Below, in pieces: positions 1 to 7,886 of a stretch of DNA of 34,291 nt (positions are counted from its first letter, which is position 1; the number at the start of each line of letters is the position of its first letter). The DNA lies in NCBI RefSeq assembly GCF_029215975.1, contig NZ_JAEMVD010000013.1:1-34291 (forward strand), in the 5' to 3' direction. This DNA comes from Sulfurimonas sp. SAG-AH-194-C20. Its GTDB lineage: Bacteria > Campylobacterota > Campylobacteria > Campylobacterales > Sulfurimonadaceae. A model generated the notes under the pieces. That model did no database searches. It saw nothing but the letters and a program-made list of their open reading frames with translations, and was not told where the DNA came from. A program made the position numbers and the translations under genes.

Positions 1-2
1 AA

Positions 3-284
3 ATCTTCATTCTTGATTTTAGAAAGTAGGTGATGAGAGGTGAGAGCAAAATTACCACCAATACTTTCCGTCATTTTTTCTATAATGTTTAAAACTAACT
101 GTTCCCTTAGAGATTTTGTTTTTTCAATACTAAAACCCTCTTGCATTTTCCATCGTCTTTTATCTTGAAAAATATGAAATGAACTTAACCTTTCATTAAA
201 ATCTCGTTGGAGTGTTTTAGTGCTAACATTAAATTCTTCTGCTAGTTCTTTTACTGAGAGAGCTTCTAAGATTCTGTTATAATT
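3..284 (-). pseudogene. 5'-truncated HTH (DeoR/HTH_11, probably WYL-type) transcriptional regulator remnant
   Basis: The minus strand is open from 284 to the window edge and encodes about 94 residues. The start includes a recognisable winged-helix segment (LSVKELAEEFNVSTKTLQRD, then FNERL), followed by a basic stretch with DKRRWKMQEGF. This looks like the N-terminal HTH of WYL/DeoR-type regulators common in Campylobacterota. An in-frame TAA lies at 285-287, only about five codons before the HTH homology begins. No ATG, GTG or TTG lies between that stop and the HTH, and the first in-frame ATG falls after it. The normal N-terminus of roughly 15-20 residues is therefore missing. The rest of the gene lies beyond the left edge, so the state of its WYL domain is unknown. 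A non-canonical start codon is the alternative to a pseudogene. Confidence 0.5.
278..283 (+). promoter_or_regulatory. -10 box (TATAAT) of the glucosaminidase gene
   Basis: A perfect TATAAT lies 25 nt before the ATG at 309, with a good AGAGGA ribosome binding site at 295-300. No -35 box is evident, as is usual for the main sigma factor of Campylobacterota. The box overlaps the point where the minus-strand regulator remnant loses its reading frame. Confidence 0.5.
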
Positions 285-308
285 TTAAAAATACAGAGGA
301 AAACTGAT

Positions 309-1004
309 ATGAATACAAAAATTTTACAAACATTATCTTTAGTTCTACTTTTAAGTACAAGTCTTTATGCAGTACAAAGTACAAAAGTAAATGAGCATAC
401 AAACTATACTGCAAATGTAGTTCCCAAAAAAATGACAGTTCAAGAGAAAAAACAGCGTTTTCGTGATCTTGTTGTTCCTGCTGTAAACAAGGTCTATGCT
501 GATTTAGATGCTAAGTATGCTGCGGCTAAAGTAAAAGTAGATAGTGGTAAGATGGATGCTGACATTAAAAAACTTATGAAGTCATACAGTGCAAAAAATC
601 CACAAGATTTACTCACTCGTATGAAACCTCATGCAAAGAGTGTTGCGATAGCACAAGCCGCGATGGAGTCTGCATGGGCAACTTCACGTTTTACAAGAGT
701 AGCTACAAACCTCTTTGGTGTCTGGTCTTTTAATAAAAATGAGCCAAGGGTTGCAGCGGGTGAAAAACGCGGTAAAAAAACTATATATGTGAAAAAATAC
801 TCTAGTGTTGAAGATTCTATTCGCGATTACTATAGAGTTTTAGCAACTGGTAGAGTTTTTGGTGCATTTCGTGCGCAGAAGATGAGAAGTAACGACCCGT
901 ATAAGTTAGTAAAAAAACTTGATAAGTACTCTGAAAAAGGTGCTGAGTATGGAAAAGAGCTAACCTCAATGATTCGATATAATCGTTTTTATGAGTTTGA
1001 TTAG
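309..1004 (+). CDS. secreted Bax-like glucosaminidase (GH73-type peptidoglycan hydrolase)
   Basis: This 231-residue protein has a Sec signal peptide with probable cleavage after LYA (about residue 21). The C-terminal half carries the glucosaminidase fold of E. coli Bax-type proteins: AIAQAAMESAWATSRF with the presumed catalytic glutamate at about E120, then NLFGVWSF (134-141), the YVKKYSS segment and the DSIRDYYRVLATG motif (169-181). The family hydrolyses the GlcNAc-MurNAc glycan backbone, so a periplasmic role in wall remodelling is expected. The lysine-rich region at residues 25-100 is not assignable. It has its own promoter and ribosome binding site and appears monocistronic, lying between the regulator remnant and rpmE. 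The substrate is inferred from family membership only. Confidence 0.8.
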   Translation: MNTKILQTLSLVLLLSTSLYAVQSTKVNEHTNYTANVVPKKMTVQEKKQRFRDLVVPAVNKVYADLDAKYAAAKVKVDSGKMDADIKKLMKSYSAKNPQDLLTRMKPHAKSVAIAQAAMESAWATSRFTRVATNLFGVWSFNKNEPRVAAGEKRGKKTIYVKKYSSVEDSIRDYYRVLATGRVFGAFRAQKMRSNDPYKLVKKLDKYSEKGAEYGKELTSMIRYNRFYEFD

Positions 1005-1024
1005 ATTTTTAAGTAATTTTTAGA

Positions 1025-1030
1025 TATAAT
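1025..1030 (+). promoter_or_regulatory. -10 box (TATAAT) of rpmE
   Basis: TATAAT follows a T-rich stretch after the glucosaminidase stop. Transcription would begin around 1037, giving an rpmE leader of about 75 nt that includes the hairpin at 1075-1097. Confidence 0.5.
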
Positions 1031-1074
1031 TTCTATTCAAAAATCTGCACCCATACGGATTTAAAAAATATATA

Positions 1075-1097
1075 GTATTACGTACATGACGTGATAC
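1075..1097 (+). promoter_or_regulatory. hairpin in the 5' leader of rpmE, candidate L31 autoregulatory element
   Basis: The arms GTATTACGT (1075-1083) and ACGTGATAC (1089-1097) form a 9-bp stem with one U-G pair and a 5-nt loop. The AGG of the ribosome binding site begins at 1101, four bases after the stem, and the ATG follows at 1112. This placement suits translational control of L31. Autogenous control of L31 is known in E. coli, but this particular structure is my inference from the sequence. Confidence 0.4.
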
Positions 1098-1111
1098 AAA
1101 AGGCAAACGAA

Positions 1112-1312
1112 ATGAAAAAAGATTTACACCCAGAATTTGTAACTTGTGCAGTAACTTGTGCTTGTGGAAACACTTTTGAGAACAGAGCAGCTCAAGACAC
1201 ACTTAAAATAGACATTTGTAATGAGTGTCACCCATTTTTCACAGGTTCTGAGAGAATGGTAGATACAGCTGGTAGAATCGAGAAGTTTAACGCTCGTTAT
1301 GCTAAAAAATAG
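1112..1312 (+). CDS. rpmE: 50S ribosomal protein L31 (zinc-binding form)
   Basis: The product is 66 residues, beginning MKKDLHPEF, typical of bacterial L31. Cysteines at about 16, 18, 36 and 39 (CAC and CNEC) make it the zinc-binding C+ form rather than the zinc-free paralogue. PFFTG and the basic C-terminus ([11 protein letters not shown]) are also characteristic. I chose the ATG at 1112 over an in-frame GTG at 1091 because it has an AGG-type ribosome binding site 8 nt upstream and because the GTG lies inside the leader hairpin. L31 bridges the two ribosomal subunits. It heads the conserved run rpmE-rsmI-rlmB, so ribosomal protein and rRNA modification genes are clustered. Confidence 0.95.
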   Translation: MKKDLHPEFVTCAVTCACGNTFENRAAQDTLKIDICNECHPFFTGSERMVDTAGRIEKFNARYAKK

Positions 1313-1337
1313 TCTCCTCTTTTAAAGATATAGACTA

Positions 1338-2153
1338 ATGTTGTCTCTTGTCCCAACTCCAATTGGTAACATAGGCGACATCTCACTTAGAGCCATCGAG
1401 CTTTTAAGTGAGGCTGATATACTCCTCTGCGAAGATACTCGTGTTACAAAAAAACTCATTAACATTTTAAAAACTCGTTATAACACTACTTTTAATGATG
1501 CAGTAGAGTTTATTTCCTTGCATTCACATAATGAAAAACATTTTATTGAAAAATTATCACTCGGTTTTTTTGACTCAAATGTTGTTTATGCTAGTGATGC
1601 TGGTATGCCTGGTGTAAGTGATCCAGGTCAAGCTCTCGTGGCTTACTGTTTAGCTAATGATGTAGAGTTTGATGTCCTCCCCGGTGCAAACGCAGTGCTT
1701 ACTGCGTTTGTCGCTGCAGGGTTTGAGCAAACAAAGATGCTTTTTTTAGGTTTCTTAGACCATAAGGGCGAGTCGCGTAAAGCAGGGCTTCAAAAAGCAC
1801 TTTACAATGGTTTTACAACCGTTCTTTATGAATCTCCCCACCGTATAGAAAAACTACTTTTAGAGATAAATGAAGAAGAACCAAGTCGTGAGCTTTTTCT
1901 TGCTAAAGAACTTACTAAAAAGTATCAGAAGTATTTTCGTGGAACAGCGAGTGAAGCACTCTCTCATCTTGATGGTAACTTTCGTGGTGAATGGGTAGTT
2001 GTTTTTAGCATGGGTGTATCCCAAGCAGACTCTGCTATTACTCAAAAAGATATACTCGCACTTGATCTTCCCAAAAAAGTTCAAGCGAAGTTAATCTGTA
2101 AGATTACGGGAGAAAATAGTAAATCTTGTTATAAAAGATTACTAGAATTGTAA
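1338..2153 (+). CDS. rsmI: 16S rRNA (cytidine1402-2'-O)-methyltransferase RsmI
   Basis: The 271-residue product begins LSLVPTPIGNIGDISLRAIE, the hallmark of the tetrapyrrole-methylase-fold RsmI family. CEDTR (31-35), SDAGMPGVSDPG and the YESPHR motif are all present. RsmI adds the 2'-O-methyl of m4Cm1402 in the decoding centre, using S-adenosylmethionine. The length is close to the usual 270-290 residues. It starts 25 nt after rpmE with no strong ribosome binding site and is probably co-transcribed from the rpmE promoter. The neighbouring rlmB has a second rRNA methyltransferase role. Confidence 0.93.
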   Translation: MLSLVPTPIGNIGDISLRAIELLSEADILLCEDTRVTKKLINILKTRYNTTFNDAVEFISLHSHNEKHFIEKLSLGFFDSNVVYASDAGMPGVSDPGQALVAYCLANDVEFDVLPGANAVLTAFVAAGFEQTKMLFLGFLDHKGESRKAGLQKALYNGFTTVLYESPHRIEKLLLEINEEEPSRELFLAKELTKKYQKYFRGTASEALSHLDGNFRGEWVVVFSMGVSQADSAITQKDILALDLPKKVQAKLICKITGENSKSCYKRLLEL

Positions 2154-2202
2154 AGTTTTCTTAAAAATAACTTCTCCTCACTAAATTACTACTTTTTTTA
2201 GA

Positions 2203-2208
2203 TAGAAT
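2203..2208 (+). promoter_or_regulatory. -10-like box (TAGAAT) directly before rlmB
   Basis: TAGAAT follows a T-tract and ends 6 nt before the rlmB ATG at 2215. Initiation at the usual distance would place the transcript's 5' end at or beside the start codon. No ribosome binding site is visible, so a leaderless rlmB mRNA is possible. It may instead be read only from upstream. Confidence 0.35.
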
Positions 2209-2214
2209 ACTCTC

Positions 2215-2892
2215 ATGTTAATTTATGCAAAACAACCAATATATTATTTGATAAACAAATACCCTAATAAAATTAAAACACTGTATCTAGCAAAAGAGCT
2301 AGAGAAAAAAGAGTACTCACGTCTAATGAAAATGGGATTTGAGATAAAACGTATCCCAAATGAGGCTGCACAAAAGATGTGTAAAAATGCTTCTCATCAA
2401 GGTTTTTTAGCAGAAGTTGATGATGTCAACTTACAGCCTTATGACTTTTTGTTAGATAAAAAGTTTGTACTTATCCTCTCTGGTGTAACAGATGTAGGAA
2501 ACATCGGTGCACTTGTTCGTAGTGCTTATGCCTTAGGTGTTGATGGCATCATCGCTTGTGGTATAAAACAACTCCCCCTTGATACTATCATGAGAACAAG
2601 TACAGGGGCACTTTATGATATGCCTTTTGCAATTGAGAATAATATTCATGATGTACTAAATGATTTTAAGACCTCTGGTTTTACATCTTATGGTGCAGAT
2701 ATGAGCGGGATGGACATAAGAGAGACTCGCATAGATAAGAAAAAGATACTAGTTTTAGGAAGTGAAGGCGAAGGTCTTACTTCTCGTATAGTGTCAAAAC
2801 TAGACTGCGCTGTTAGCATTAAGATGAAGCATGAATTTGACTCACTTAATGTTAGTGTTGCAGGAGCAATTTTAATGGATAGGATGAGATAA
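2215..2892 (+). CDS. rlmB: SpoU/TrmH-family 23S rRNA (guanosine-2'-O)-methyltransferase, RlmB-like
   Basis: The product has 225 residues. The N-terminus (MLIYAKQPIYYL) is the substrate-binding part typical of RlmB. The C-terminal SPOUT domain has the three knot motifs: GVTDVGNIGALVRSAYALG, LVLGSEGEGL and SLNVSVAGAILM. The family methylates the 2'-OH of G2251 in the 23S P-loop, or a nearby guanosine. The assignment to RlmB rather than another TrmH-type enzyme rests on the N-terminal domain and on neighbouring rsmI. It is slightly shorter than the E. coli protein. The stop codon is followed immediately by the ATG of the next gene (TAAATG), indicating co-transcription. Confidence 0.88.
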   Translation: MLIYAKQPIYYLINKYPNKIKTLYLAKELEKKEYSRLMKMGFEIKRIPNEAAQKMCKNASHQGFLAEVDDVNLQPYDFLLDKKFVLILSGVTDVGNIGALVRSAYALGVDGIIACGIKQLPLDTIMRTSTGALYDMPFAIENNIHDVLNDFKTSGFTSYGADMSGMDIRETRIDKKKILVLGSEGEGLTSRIVSKLDCAVSIKMKHEFDSLNVSVAGAILMDRMR

Positions 2893-3672
2893 ATGAGCGA
2901 AGAACTAACAAAGTTAAAGAATTTCGGTGCACAAAAAATATATGAAGATACACACATTCCAGTATTACATGTAAAAGCCATTCTTGAGCATAACTTTGAT
3001 AGTTTAAATAGGGTACAGTTTTTAGGATTTATTTCTATTCTAGGAAGAGAATATGTTTTAGACCTTTCAAGTCTTAAATCCTCAGGTGTAGCCTACTTTG
3101 ATGATAAAGATGCACAAAACTTGGATGAAAGCCTCTTTATCGCTCCAAAAAAGAATAAAATATCAAAAACCAACTCAATACTTTTGGTGTTTGTAGTTAC
3201 CATTTTTTCAATGTATCTACTAGGTGCTTTTAGTGAGAAAAAAGTTCTAGAACAGCCCTTAGATGATGTACTAATCCATAAGGTACAAAAGACTATAAAA
3301 CCAGTAGTGATTTTAGAAGATGAGAATAGCACAATTGAATCTAATACAACTACTCTTATACTTGAAATAGCCCCAGAACTAGAAGAAGTTGTACACTCCT
3401 TTAAAATATACACTAAGTCAAAAGTATGGTTTGGCTACATTGATGTACAAACAAACAAGAAGAAACAAACTACATTTACAGGAGATATAAATTTAGATCC
3501 TCAAAAAAAATGGTTATTGATTTTTGGACATGGATATATTGATATGTTTATAAATGAAGAAGCAGTGAAAATAGATTCACGAGATAATATCCGTTATTTG
3601 TATGAAGATGGAACTGTAAAAGCAATTTCACTCCAAGAGTTTAAAAAATTAAATAGAGGTAGTAAATGGTAA
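2893..3672 (+). CDS. RodZ-like single-pass membrane protein with N-terminal HTH-like and C-terminal DUF4115-like regions
   Basis: This 259-residue protein starts with a soluble helical domain (residues 1-65) resembling the RodZ-type HTH: FGAQKIYEDTHIPVLHVKAI, then a second helix pair. A basic stretch and one membrane segment (about residues 95-113) follow, then an acidic linker and a C-terminal beta-rich domain (about 170-230: SKVWFGYIDV, TFTGDINLDP, LLIFGHGYIDMFINEEAV). This order of cytoplasmic HTH, one helix and periplasmic beta domain matches RodZ, which couples MreB to the wall-elongation machinery. The similarity is by pattern, so I give no symbol. It abuts rlmB and overlaps the next gene by 7 nt. 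A membrane protein gene sits at the same place in Campylobacter, as I recall. Confidence 0.6.
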   Translation: MSEELTKLKNFGAQKIYEDTHIPVLHVKAILEHNFDSLNRVQFLGFISILGREYVLDLSSLKSSGVAYFDDKDAQNLDESLFIAPKKNKISKTNSILLVFVVTIFSMYLLGAFSEKKVLEQPLDDVLIHKVQKTIKPVVILEDENSTIESNTTTLILEIAPELEEVVHSFKIYTKSKVWFGYIDVQTNKKKQTTFTGDINLDPQKKWLLIFGHGYIDMFINEEAVKIDSRDNIRYLYEDGTVKAISLQEFKKLNRGSKW

Positions 3673-4523
3673 AATATTTATTAGGTTTTTTCCTAATTTT
3701 TAGTCTATTACAAGCACAAAAGATAGATATACTTGAAGAGGTTCAGGTGAGTGAAAATCCACTTACAGCAAAGATAAAAAGTTTTTTAGATGCAGAAACA
3801 TATAGAGAAAATAGTGAGTTTGTTAATGTTATATTTGACCCTGATACAGCCTTTTATGAAAACGAGAGAGTGGACTCGGTTAAAGTTGTACAAACACTTA
3901 AAGAAAATGGACTTCTAAAGCTTTTCTTTGCAAAGCCTAGTGAGTTGAAGCTAAATTTTAAAACAAGTGGAACACCACTATTTTTTGTAAAAATCATGGG
4001 TGATACTCTTCGAAATATTGGTTACTATCGTTATGTTACAACTGCTTCAAACCTTGACGCCTCAGAATTTACTTGGAATATCGCACTAACATCAGAGTAT
4101 GCCACCGATCCTTTAGTTTTAGAACAAGAACTTCAAAAAAGCGGTTGTAAAATCATAGATATAGAGCGCAACTCTGCTTACGAGTGGACATATGTTATTG
4201 ATATGGATAAGGGATTTTTAGATATAGAAGTACTAGACCCAAGAGAAGAGAGTAGTCTCAAACGTGCTGCTTATGCTCACTGGCTAAATGTGTCTAAGAT
4301 TAAAATGCTTAGTATTTCAAGTAGTCGTCGAAACAGTTGGTATCCATATATCTCTTATTATGATGCATCATTGCACTTGTTAAAAGTTATTAGAAAAGAT
4401 AAAATATACCATCATATTAAGCTAAATATTCCTCAAAATGCAAAGTATATGAAAATTGCAGATTTGTATACTATGAAAAATATTCGCGATGAGCTAAGTC
4501 TTGAACCCTCAGGAACAAAGTAG
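3666..4523 (+). CDS. conserved periplasmic protein of unknown function
   Basis: The 285-residue product has a signal peptide (YLLGFFLIFSLLQAQ) with probable cleavage near residue 18 and no further membrane segment, so a periplasmic location is likely. I recognise no catalytic motif. The body alternates short strands and helices (for example KLFFAKPSELKLNFKTSG, then YYRYVTTASNLDASEFTW). The gene overlaps the RodZ-like gene by 7 nt, so the two are translationally coupled, and the pair recurs at this spot in Campylobacter as I recall. A shared role at the inner membrane or wall is plausible but not shown by the sequence. Confidence 0.7.
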   Translation: MVKYLLGFFLIFSLLQAQKIDILEEVQVSENPLTAKIKSFLDAETYRENSEFVNVIFDPDTAFYENERVDSVKVVQTLKENGLLKLFFAKPSELKLNFKTSGTPLFFVKIMGDTLRNIGYYRYVTTASNLDASEFTWNIALTSEYATDPLVLEQELQKSGCKIIDIERNSAYEWTYVIDMDKGFLDIEVLDPREESSLKRAAYAHWLNVSKIKMLSISSSRRNSWYPYISYYDASLHLLKVIRKDKIYHHIKLNIPQNAKYMKIADLYTMKNIRDELSLEPSGTK

Positions 4524-4593
4524 GAAAACACTTTATTAGCTTATTCTCAATTTATTTAGATAAAATGTCAGTAATAAATTTAGAGGGCTAAAT

Positions 4594-5823
4594 ATGTTTG
4601 ATGAGATAAAATTTAATAGAGTTGAAAGATTGCCGAAGTATGTATTTGCTGAGGTTAATGACATTAAAATGAAAGAACGTCGTGCTGGAAAAGATGTAAT
4701 AGACTTTTCTATGGGGAATCCTGATGGTGATACTCCAGAGCATATCCGTGCAAAACTCGTTGAATCAGCCCAAAAAACAAAAACACATGGTTACTCTGTA
4801 AGTAAAGGTATCCCAAAACTTCTTCAAGCAATAGCAGACTGGTATGAGCGTCGTTATGACTGTAAACTTGATCCAGAGACTGAATGTGTTGCAACTATGG
4901 GAAGTAAAGAGGGTTATGCTCACTTAACTTATGCTATCACTAATCCAGGTGATGTTGCAGTTGTTCCTGATCCTACTTATCCTATCCATGAGTTTTCTTT
5001 TATACTCGCTGGTGGAAATGTTGTAAAATTTGGTATAAAGTTTGATGAGAAGTATCGTATAGATGAAGATCATTTTTTCCAAAACCTTGACCGTGTTTTT
5101 AAAGAGAGTTCTCCTAAACCAAAGTATGTTTTAGTAAACTTTCCACATAACCCTACTACTGCAACAGTAACACCAGAGTTTTATGTGCGTTTAGTAGCTG
5201 AAGCGAAGAAAAAAAGATTTTATGTTATCTCTGATATTGCTTATGGTGACATCACATTTGATGGTTATAAAACTCCTTCTATCATGTCTGTTCCTGGGGC
5301 TAAAGATGTAGCAGTTGAGTCGTTTACACTTTCAAAGTCTTATAACATGGCAGGCTGGCGTGTAGGTTTCTTTGTTGGAAATCCAAGACTCATCGGTGCA
5401 CTTCAAAAAATGAAATCATGGTTAGACTATGGAATGTTTACTCCTATTCAAGTTGCAGCAACAGTTGCTCTTAATGGAGATCAACAATGTGTACAAGACA
5501 TTACAGATAAGTATGATCACCGCCAAGAAGTTCTCATCGAAGCATTTGACAGAGCAGGTTGGCATATAAAGAAAAATGAAGCGAGTATGTTCTCATGGGC
5601 TAAAATGCCAGAGTGTGTTATGCACCTAGGGTCATTAGAGTTCTCAAAACGCCTTTTAATTGAAGCGGGTGTAGCAGTTGCTCCTGGAATTGGTTTTGGG
5701 GCTTATGGAGAAGGTTATGTTCGTATAGCTTTAATAGAAAATGACAATAGAATCCGTCAAGCGGCAAGAAATATAAAAGAATTTTTAAAACAGTTTCAAG
5801 AAGAAAAACAGGAAGAAAAATAA
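4594..5823 (+). CDS. alaC: AlaC-like PLP-dependent aminotransferase (class I/II)
   Basis: The 409-residue product matches E. coli AlaC closely in pattern: RLPKYVF, IDFSMGNPDGDTP, THGYSVSKGIP, GSKEGYAHL, NFPHNPTTA, and the PLP-lysine motif TLSKSYNMAGWRVGFFVGN with Lys at about 248. AlaC converts pyruvate and glutamate to alanine and 2-oxoglutarate. Related proteins in Campylobacterota are often labelled LL-diaminopimelate aminotransferases, and its position directly before hom leaves an aspartate-family substrate possible. The ribosome binding site AGAGGG lies 6 nt before the ATG. The stop is separated from the hom ATG by one base, so the two genes are co-transcribed. Fold and chemistry are secure, the substrate less so. 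Confidence 0.85.
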   Translation: MFDEIKFNRVERLPKYVFAEVNDIKMKERRAGKDVIDFSMGNPDGDTPEHIRAKLVESAQKTKTHGYSVSKGIPKLLQAIADWYERRYDCKLDPETECVATMGSKEGYAHLTYAITNPGDVAVVPDPTYPIHEFSFILAGGNVVKFGIKFDEKYRIDEDHFFQNLDRVFKESSPKPKYVLVNFPHNPTTATVTPEFYVRLVAEAKKKRFYVISDIAYGDITFDGYKTPSIMSVPGAKDVAVESFTLSKSYNMAGWRVGFFVGNPRLIGALQKMKSWLDYGMFTPIQVAATVALNGDQQCVQDITDKYDHRQEVLIEAFDRAGWHIKKNEASMFSWAKMPECVMHLGSLEFSKRLLIEAGVAVAPGIGFGAYGEGYVRIALIENDNRIRQAARNIKEFLKQFQEEKQEEK

Positions 5824-5824
5824 T

Positions 5825-7087
5825 ATGATAAAAGTCGGAATAATTGGTGTTGGAACAGTCGGAACAAGTGTTGCAGAGATACTAAGAGATAATGCTGATG
5901 TAATAAGTGCTCGTGCGGGTGTAGACATAGTTGTAAAAAGTGGTGTTGTTAAAAATCTTAAAAAAGATAGAGGTCTTGACATCATTATCACTGATAATGT
6001 AGATGACATCTTAGACGACAAAGAAATTGACATCGTTGTTGAACTTATGGGTGGTGTTGATGAGCCGTTTGAAGTAGTTAAAAAGGCACTAAACGCAGGA
6101 AAAGCAGTTGTTACAGCAAATAAAGCTTTACTTGCATACCACCGTTATGAACTTCAAGCTATTGCTAAAGACATTGCGTTTGAGTATGAAGCTTCTGTTG
6201 CCGGTGGAATCCCTATCATCACTGCTCTTCGTGATGGACTTTCAGCTAATCACATTGAGTCTATCATGGGAATTATGAATGGTACTTGTAACTACATGAT
6301 GACTAAAATGACAGATGAAGGTGTATCTTATGATGCTATCTTAAAAGAAGCACAAGACTTAGGGTATGCAGAGTCTGACCCATCTTTTGATGTTGGTGGT
6401 TTTGATGCAGCTCATAAACTTCTTATCCTTGCTTCTATCGCTTATGGTATAGACGCTAAACCTGAAGATATTCTCATCGAGGGAATTGACAATGTAAGAA
6501 GTGAAGACATCGCATTTGCTAAAGAGTTTGGTTATGCTATCAAACTACTTGGAATCGCTAAAAAAGATGAAAATGAAGTTGAACTTCGTGTTCATGCTTG
6601 TCTCATTAAACAAGAAGAGATGATAGCCAAGATTGATGGCGTTATGAATGCTATCTCAGTTGTTGGTGATAAAGTAGGGGAAACTCTTTACTATGGTCCA
6701 GGTGCTGGTGGAGATGCGACTGCTTCTGCTGTTGTTGCAAACATCATAGACATCGCGAGAAGTGGAAAGTCAACTCCTATGCTTGGCTTTAACAGACCGA
6801 TGGAAGGTAATAAACTTACTCTTAAATCAACAGACGATATCAACTCAAAGTATTACTTACGCATAAATGTTTCAGACCGTGCGGGTGTTTTAGCTCGTGT
6901 AACAAAACTCTTTGAAGAGAATCAAATCTCAGTAGAGACTATGTTACAACGTCCTTCAACTCAAACATCTGCAAACCTTCTTATCTCAACTCATATTGCA
7001 TTAGAAAAAGATGTACAAAAGCTTATTTCTGAGCTTGAAGCACAAGACTTTGTAAATGCAACACCTGTGATGATAAGAATAGTATAG
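5825..7087 (+). CDS. hom: homoserine dehydrogenase
   Basis: The product has 420 residues. The N-terminal Rossmann motif is GIIGVGTVGTSVAEIL, followed by VELMGG and the catalytic-core sequences TANKALLA, EASVAGGIPI, MGIMNGTCNYM, and the DLGYAESDPSFDVGGFDAAHK segment. An ACT-type regulatory domain occupies about residues 345-420 (YYLRINVSDRAGVLARVTKL). The enzyme reduces aspartate semialdehyde to homoserine with NAD(P)H, the branch point to threonine and methionine; the ACT domain suggests end-product inhibition, typically by threonine. It lies one base after alaC. In C. jejuni, as I recall, yraN follows hom directly, whereas here about 6.6 kb intervene. Confidence 0.95.
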   Translation: MIKVGIIGVGTVGTSVAEILRDNADVISARAGVDIVVKSGVVKNLKKDRGLDIIITDNVDDILDDKEIDIVVELMGGVDEPFEVVKKALNAGKAVVTANKALLAYHRYELQAIAKDIAFEYEASVAGGIPIITALRDGLSANHIESIMGIMNGTCNYMMTKMTDEGVSYDAILKEAQDLGYAESDPSFDVGGFDAAHKLLILASIAYGIDAKPEDILIEGIDNVRSEDIAFAKEFGYAIKLLGIAKKDENEVELRVHACLIKQEEMIAKIDGVMNAISVVGDKVGETLYYGPGAGGDATASAVVANIIDIARSGKSTPMLGFNRPMEGNKLTLKSTDDINSKYYLRINVSDRAGVLARVTKLFEENQISVETMLQRPSTQTSANLLISTHIALEKDVQKLISELEAQDFVNATPVMIRIV

Positions 7088-7094
7088 ATTTTTT

Positions 7095-7835
7095 ATGAAA
7101 ATTCTCATTACGGGTGCGAGTTCAGGGCTTGGTGCAGAACTTGCACGACAATATGCTTCGCCCCAAAATGAGCTTATCCTCTTAGCTCGTAGAGAAGATA
7201 AACTATACTCCCTTCGCAAAGAACTTTTTGAAATCTGTAAAAGTGTTGAAGTTATTGTTGCTGATGTAACAGACTTTCAAACTCTTCAAGAAAAAATACA
7301 GACAATCACTTCACTTGATATGGTTATCTTAAACGCAGGTATTTCACTTGGGCATTCTGGTAACAGTGAATATATTCCTACAATAGAAGAGTTTGAAAAC
7401 CTTTACCGAGTAAATGTGCTCTCAAGTCATGCAATACTAGAGATACTTTTGCCACTCTTTAAAGCACAAAAAAGTGGAAAAATAGTTTTTATATCTTCAC
7501 TTGCTTCACTTTTTTCAATGCCAAGTTCAAAAATATACTCTTCTTCTAAACGTGCCTTAAATGCTTATGCAGAGGGAATTAGATACAAGTATAACCGATA
7601 TGGAATTAAGGTTATAAATATTTTACCCGGTTTTATAAAAAGTGAATTAACAGATAAAAATGAGTTTAATATGCCTTTTTTACTTGAGACAAATATAGGT
7701 GTATCTAAAATAATCAAAGCGATACAAAAAAACAAACGCACATATATATTCCCCCTTAGATTTTATTTAATCATTCGACTTTTAAATCTACTTCCAAGTA
7801 TATTAAGAGAAAAAATTGTAAACTCCATAGCTTGA
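7095..7835 (+). CDS. short-chain dehydrogenase/reductase (classical SDR)
   Basis: The 246-residue classical SDR has the cofactor motif TGASSGLG (6-13), NAG (80-82), a catalytic serine in FISSLAS (about 134-135) and the YSSSK catalytic tyrosine/lysine (Y148, K152). An arginine pair after the second strand (ARRED) favours NADP(H). After the catalytic helix the protein ends with a hydrophobic segment near residues 215-235. It starts 7 nt after hom without a clear ribosome binding site, so it is probably read through from the hom operon. The substrate cannot be deduced; YdfG-type hydroxy-acid dehydrogenases and lipid-linked SDRs are the nearest kinds by pattern. Confidence 0.8.
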   Translation: MKILITGASSGLGAELARQYASPQNELILLARREDKLYSLRKELFEICKSVEVIVADVTDFQTLQEKIQTITSLDMVILNAGISLGHSGNSEYIPTIEEFENLYRVNVLSSHAILEILLPLFKAQKSGKIVFISSLASLFSMPSSKIYSSSKRALNAYAEGIRYKYNRYGIKVINILPGFIKSELTDKNEFNMPFLLETNIGVSKIIKAIQKNKRTYIFPLRFYLIIRLLNLLPSILREKIVNSIA

Positions 7836-7843
7836 TTGTGCTG

Positions 7844-7886
7844 AAATTTTAATACTGTTCTACTTATGGGAGTAGTTTTAAAATTT
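7844..7886 (+). terminator. long imperfect inverted repeat between the SDR and formate dehydrogenase genes
   Basis: The outer arms AAATTTTAA (7844-7852) and TTAAAATTT (7878-7886) enclose inner arms CTACT (7860-7864) and AGTAG (7871-7875). The structure lies just after the SDR stop and about 20 nt before the formate dehydrogenase start. It could terminate the hom-SDR transcript or act in the downstream leader. The internal loop is asymmetric and the outer stem is pure A-T, so support is modest. Confidence 0.3.

Noticed and set aside
1091..1111. In-frame GTG start extending L31 by seven residues
   Set aside because: The GTG lies within the leader hairpin; the ATG at 1112 has a ribosome binding site and matches the usual L31 N-terminus.
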